12,957 nt of DNA from CAZUHN01 sp964620535 (GTDB taxonomy: Bacteria > UBA8248). The position numbers and the translations under genes are program-made. Below the pieces are notes generated by a model, which saw only the letters and a list, made by a program, of their open reading frames with translations, made no database searches and was not told where the DNA came from. This document shows positions 12,767 through 12,957 of the stretch, one piece after another (position 1 is the first letter of the stretch; each line of letters starts with the position of its first letter). Location: NCBI GenBank assembly GCA_964620535.1, contig CAZUHN010000027.1, positions 1 through 12,957 on the forward strand, read 5' to 3'.

Positions 12767-12795
12767 CCGCCGGGCGGGGGCCGACGGCGGTTTTT
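12767..12795 (+). terminator. Terminator-like hairpin in the cyclase leader (possible attenuator)
   Basis: CCGCCG (12767-12772) pairs with CGGCGG (12785-12790), directly followed by TTTTT (12791-12795). The loop can pair further (GGC 12773-12775 with GCC 12780-12782). It lies between the promoter and the start codon of the same strand, 77 bases before ATG 12873. The upstream CCGGCG near 12710-12715 could pair with CGCCGG 12768-12773 and open the stem. In GC-rich DNA such an alternative pairing arises easily by chance. Confidence 0.5.
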
Positions 12796-12872
12796 GTATC
12801 AGAAGTTTGTCGTGCGAAATCTTTTGGCGCAAGGAGCCCGGCGCAGGCCGGAGCGGCTCGAGGGGGGGCGAC

Positions 12873-12957
12873 ATGGCGTACAAGAACCATCAGATCATCG
12901 ACCTCACGCAGGACATTTTCGTCGGAATGCCGGTTTTCGTCGGCCATCCGGATACCT
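12873..12957 (+). CDS. Cyclase-family protein (kynurenine-formamidase-like), N-terminal fragment
   Basis: Twenty-eight codons are visible before the window ends. The ATG follows a G-rich ribosome site (GAGGGGGGG, 12860-12868). IIDLTQDIFVGMPVFVGHPD resembles the N-terminus of the cyclase/PF04199 family (usually DLT then GMPxxPGxP), which includes arylformamidases and other metal-dependent hydrolases of amides or lactones. The zinc motif HxGTHxDxPxH would lie beyond the window, so the activity cannot be stated. It has its own promoter and long leader, and runs away from the minus-strand genes. Confidence 0.75.
   Translation, partial: MAYKNHQIIDLTQDIFVGMPVFVGHPDT

Larger units (their letters stand above)
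12531..12872. other. Divergent intergenic region with promoter and structured leader
   Basis: These 342 bases separate the minus-strand nucleotidyltransferase from the plus-strand cyclase and hold no gene that I can support. From left to right: a GC-rich segment; a perfect hairpin CGGGGG-CCG-CCCCCG (12611-12625) just before the promoter; the promoter at 12631-12659; an AT-rich hairpin at 12684-12707; the palindrome GCGCCGGCGC (12707-12716); a purine-rich run (about 12735-12753); a terminator-like hairpin (12767-12795); and a ribosome site GAGGGGGGG (12860-12868). No clear promoter was found for the minus-strand gene. Confidence 0.6.

Noticed and set aside
1..12957. CRISPR array, tRNA, rRNA or insertion sequence
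   Set aside because: No regularly spaced repeats, cloverleaf, rRNA signature, transposase or terminal inverted repeats with target duplications were seen.

Overview
The window comes from a GC-rich bacterial chromosome. It opens with a textbook end-of-spc/alpha ribosomal operon (rpmJ-rpsM-rpsK-rpsD-rpoA-rplQ) and continues into accessory CoA-ester metabolism. Gene order, Shine-Dalgarno sites, sigma70-like promoters and a four-cysteine zinc-type S4 are bacterial. Many starts are TTG or GTG, short 4-base overlaps are common, and CaiB/BaiF CoA-transferase, FCD-type GntR, HMG-CoA-lyase-like, sodium-pump decarboxylase and cyclase-family genes occur together. This fits an uncultured proteobacterium-like, Rokubacteria-like or Tectomicrobia-like lineage, but I cannot fix the taxon from sequence alone.

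Layout. 1-3143 (+): tail of rpmJ, then rpsM, rpsK, rpsD, rpoA and rplQ, closed by a strong intrinsic terminator. 3158-4737 (+): a hotdog-fold thioesterase overlapping an alanine dehydrogenase (ald), closed by a second terminator. 10154-4828 (-): a compact six-gene operon read right to left. Its order is carboxyltransferase (MmdA-like), one-helix gamma/delta subunit, biotin carrier, membrane sodium-pump beta subunit, class III CoA-transferase and FCD-type GntR regulator. A perfect TTGTATACAA palindrome lies about 43 bp upstream of the first gene and is the obvious candidate operator. 11245-10328 (-): an HMG-CoA-lyase-family gene with its own promoter. 11337-11863 (-): a damaged zone, holding the first ~38 codons of a cystathionine-gamma-synthase/methionine-gamma-lyase-like enzyme abruptly joined at a 12-bp palindrome to the tail of an unrelated protein, plus a small ORF with an in-frame stop. 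12530-11895 (-): a MocA/MobA-like nucleotidyltransferase. 12631-12957 (+): a well-formed sigma70-type promoter, a ~205-nt structured leader with a terminator-like hairpin, and the start of a cyclase-family (kynurenine-formamidase-like) gene cut by the window edge.

How the genes may work together. The minus-strand operon holds all four parts of a biotin-dependent, Na+-exporting acyl-CoA decarboxylase together with a CoA-transferase and a probable self-repressor. The simplest reading (inference) is a module in which a free dicarboxylate receives CoA from an acyl-CoA, is decarboxylated by the pump with Na+ export, and the product acyl-CoA donates CoA to the next dicarboxylate. The neighbouring HMG-CoA-lyase-like enzyme and the thioesterase are also acyl-CoA enzymes, but nothing in the sequence ties them to the same route.
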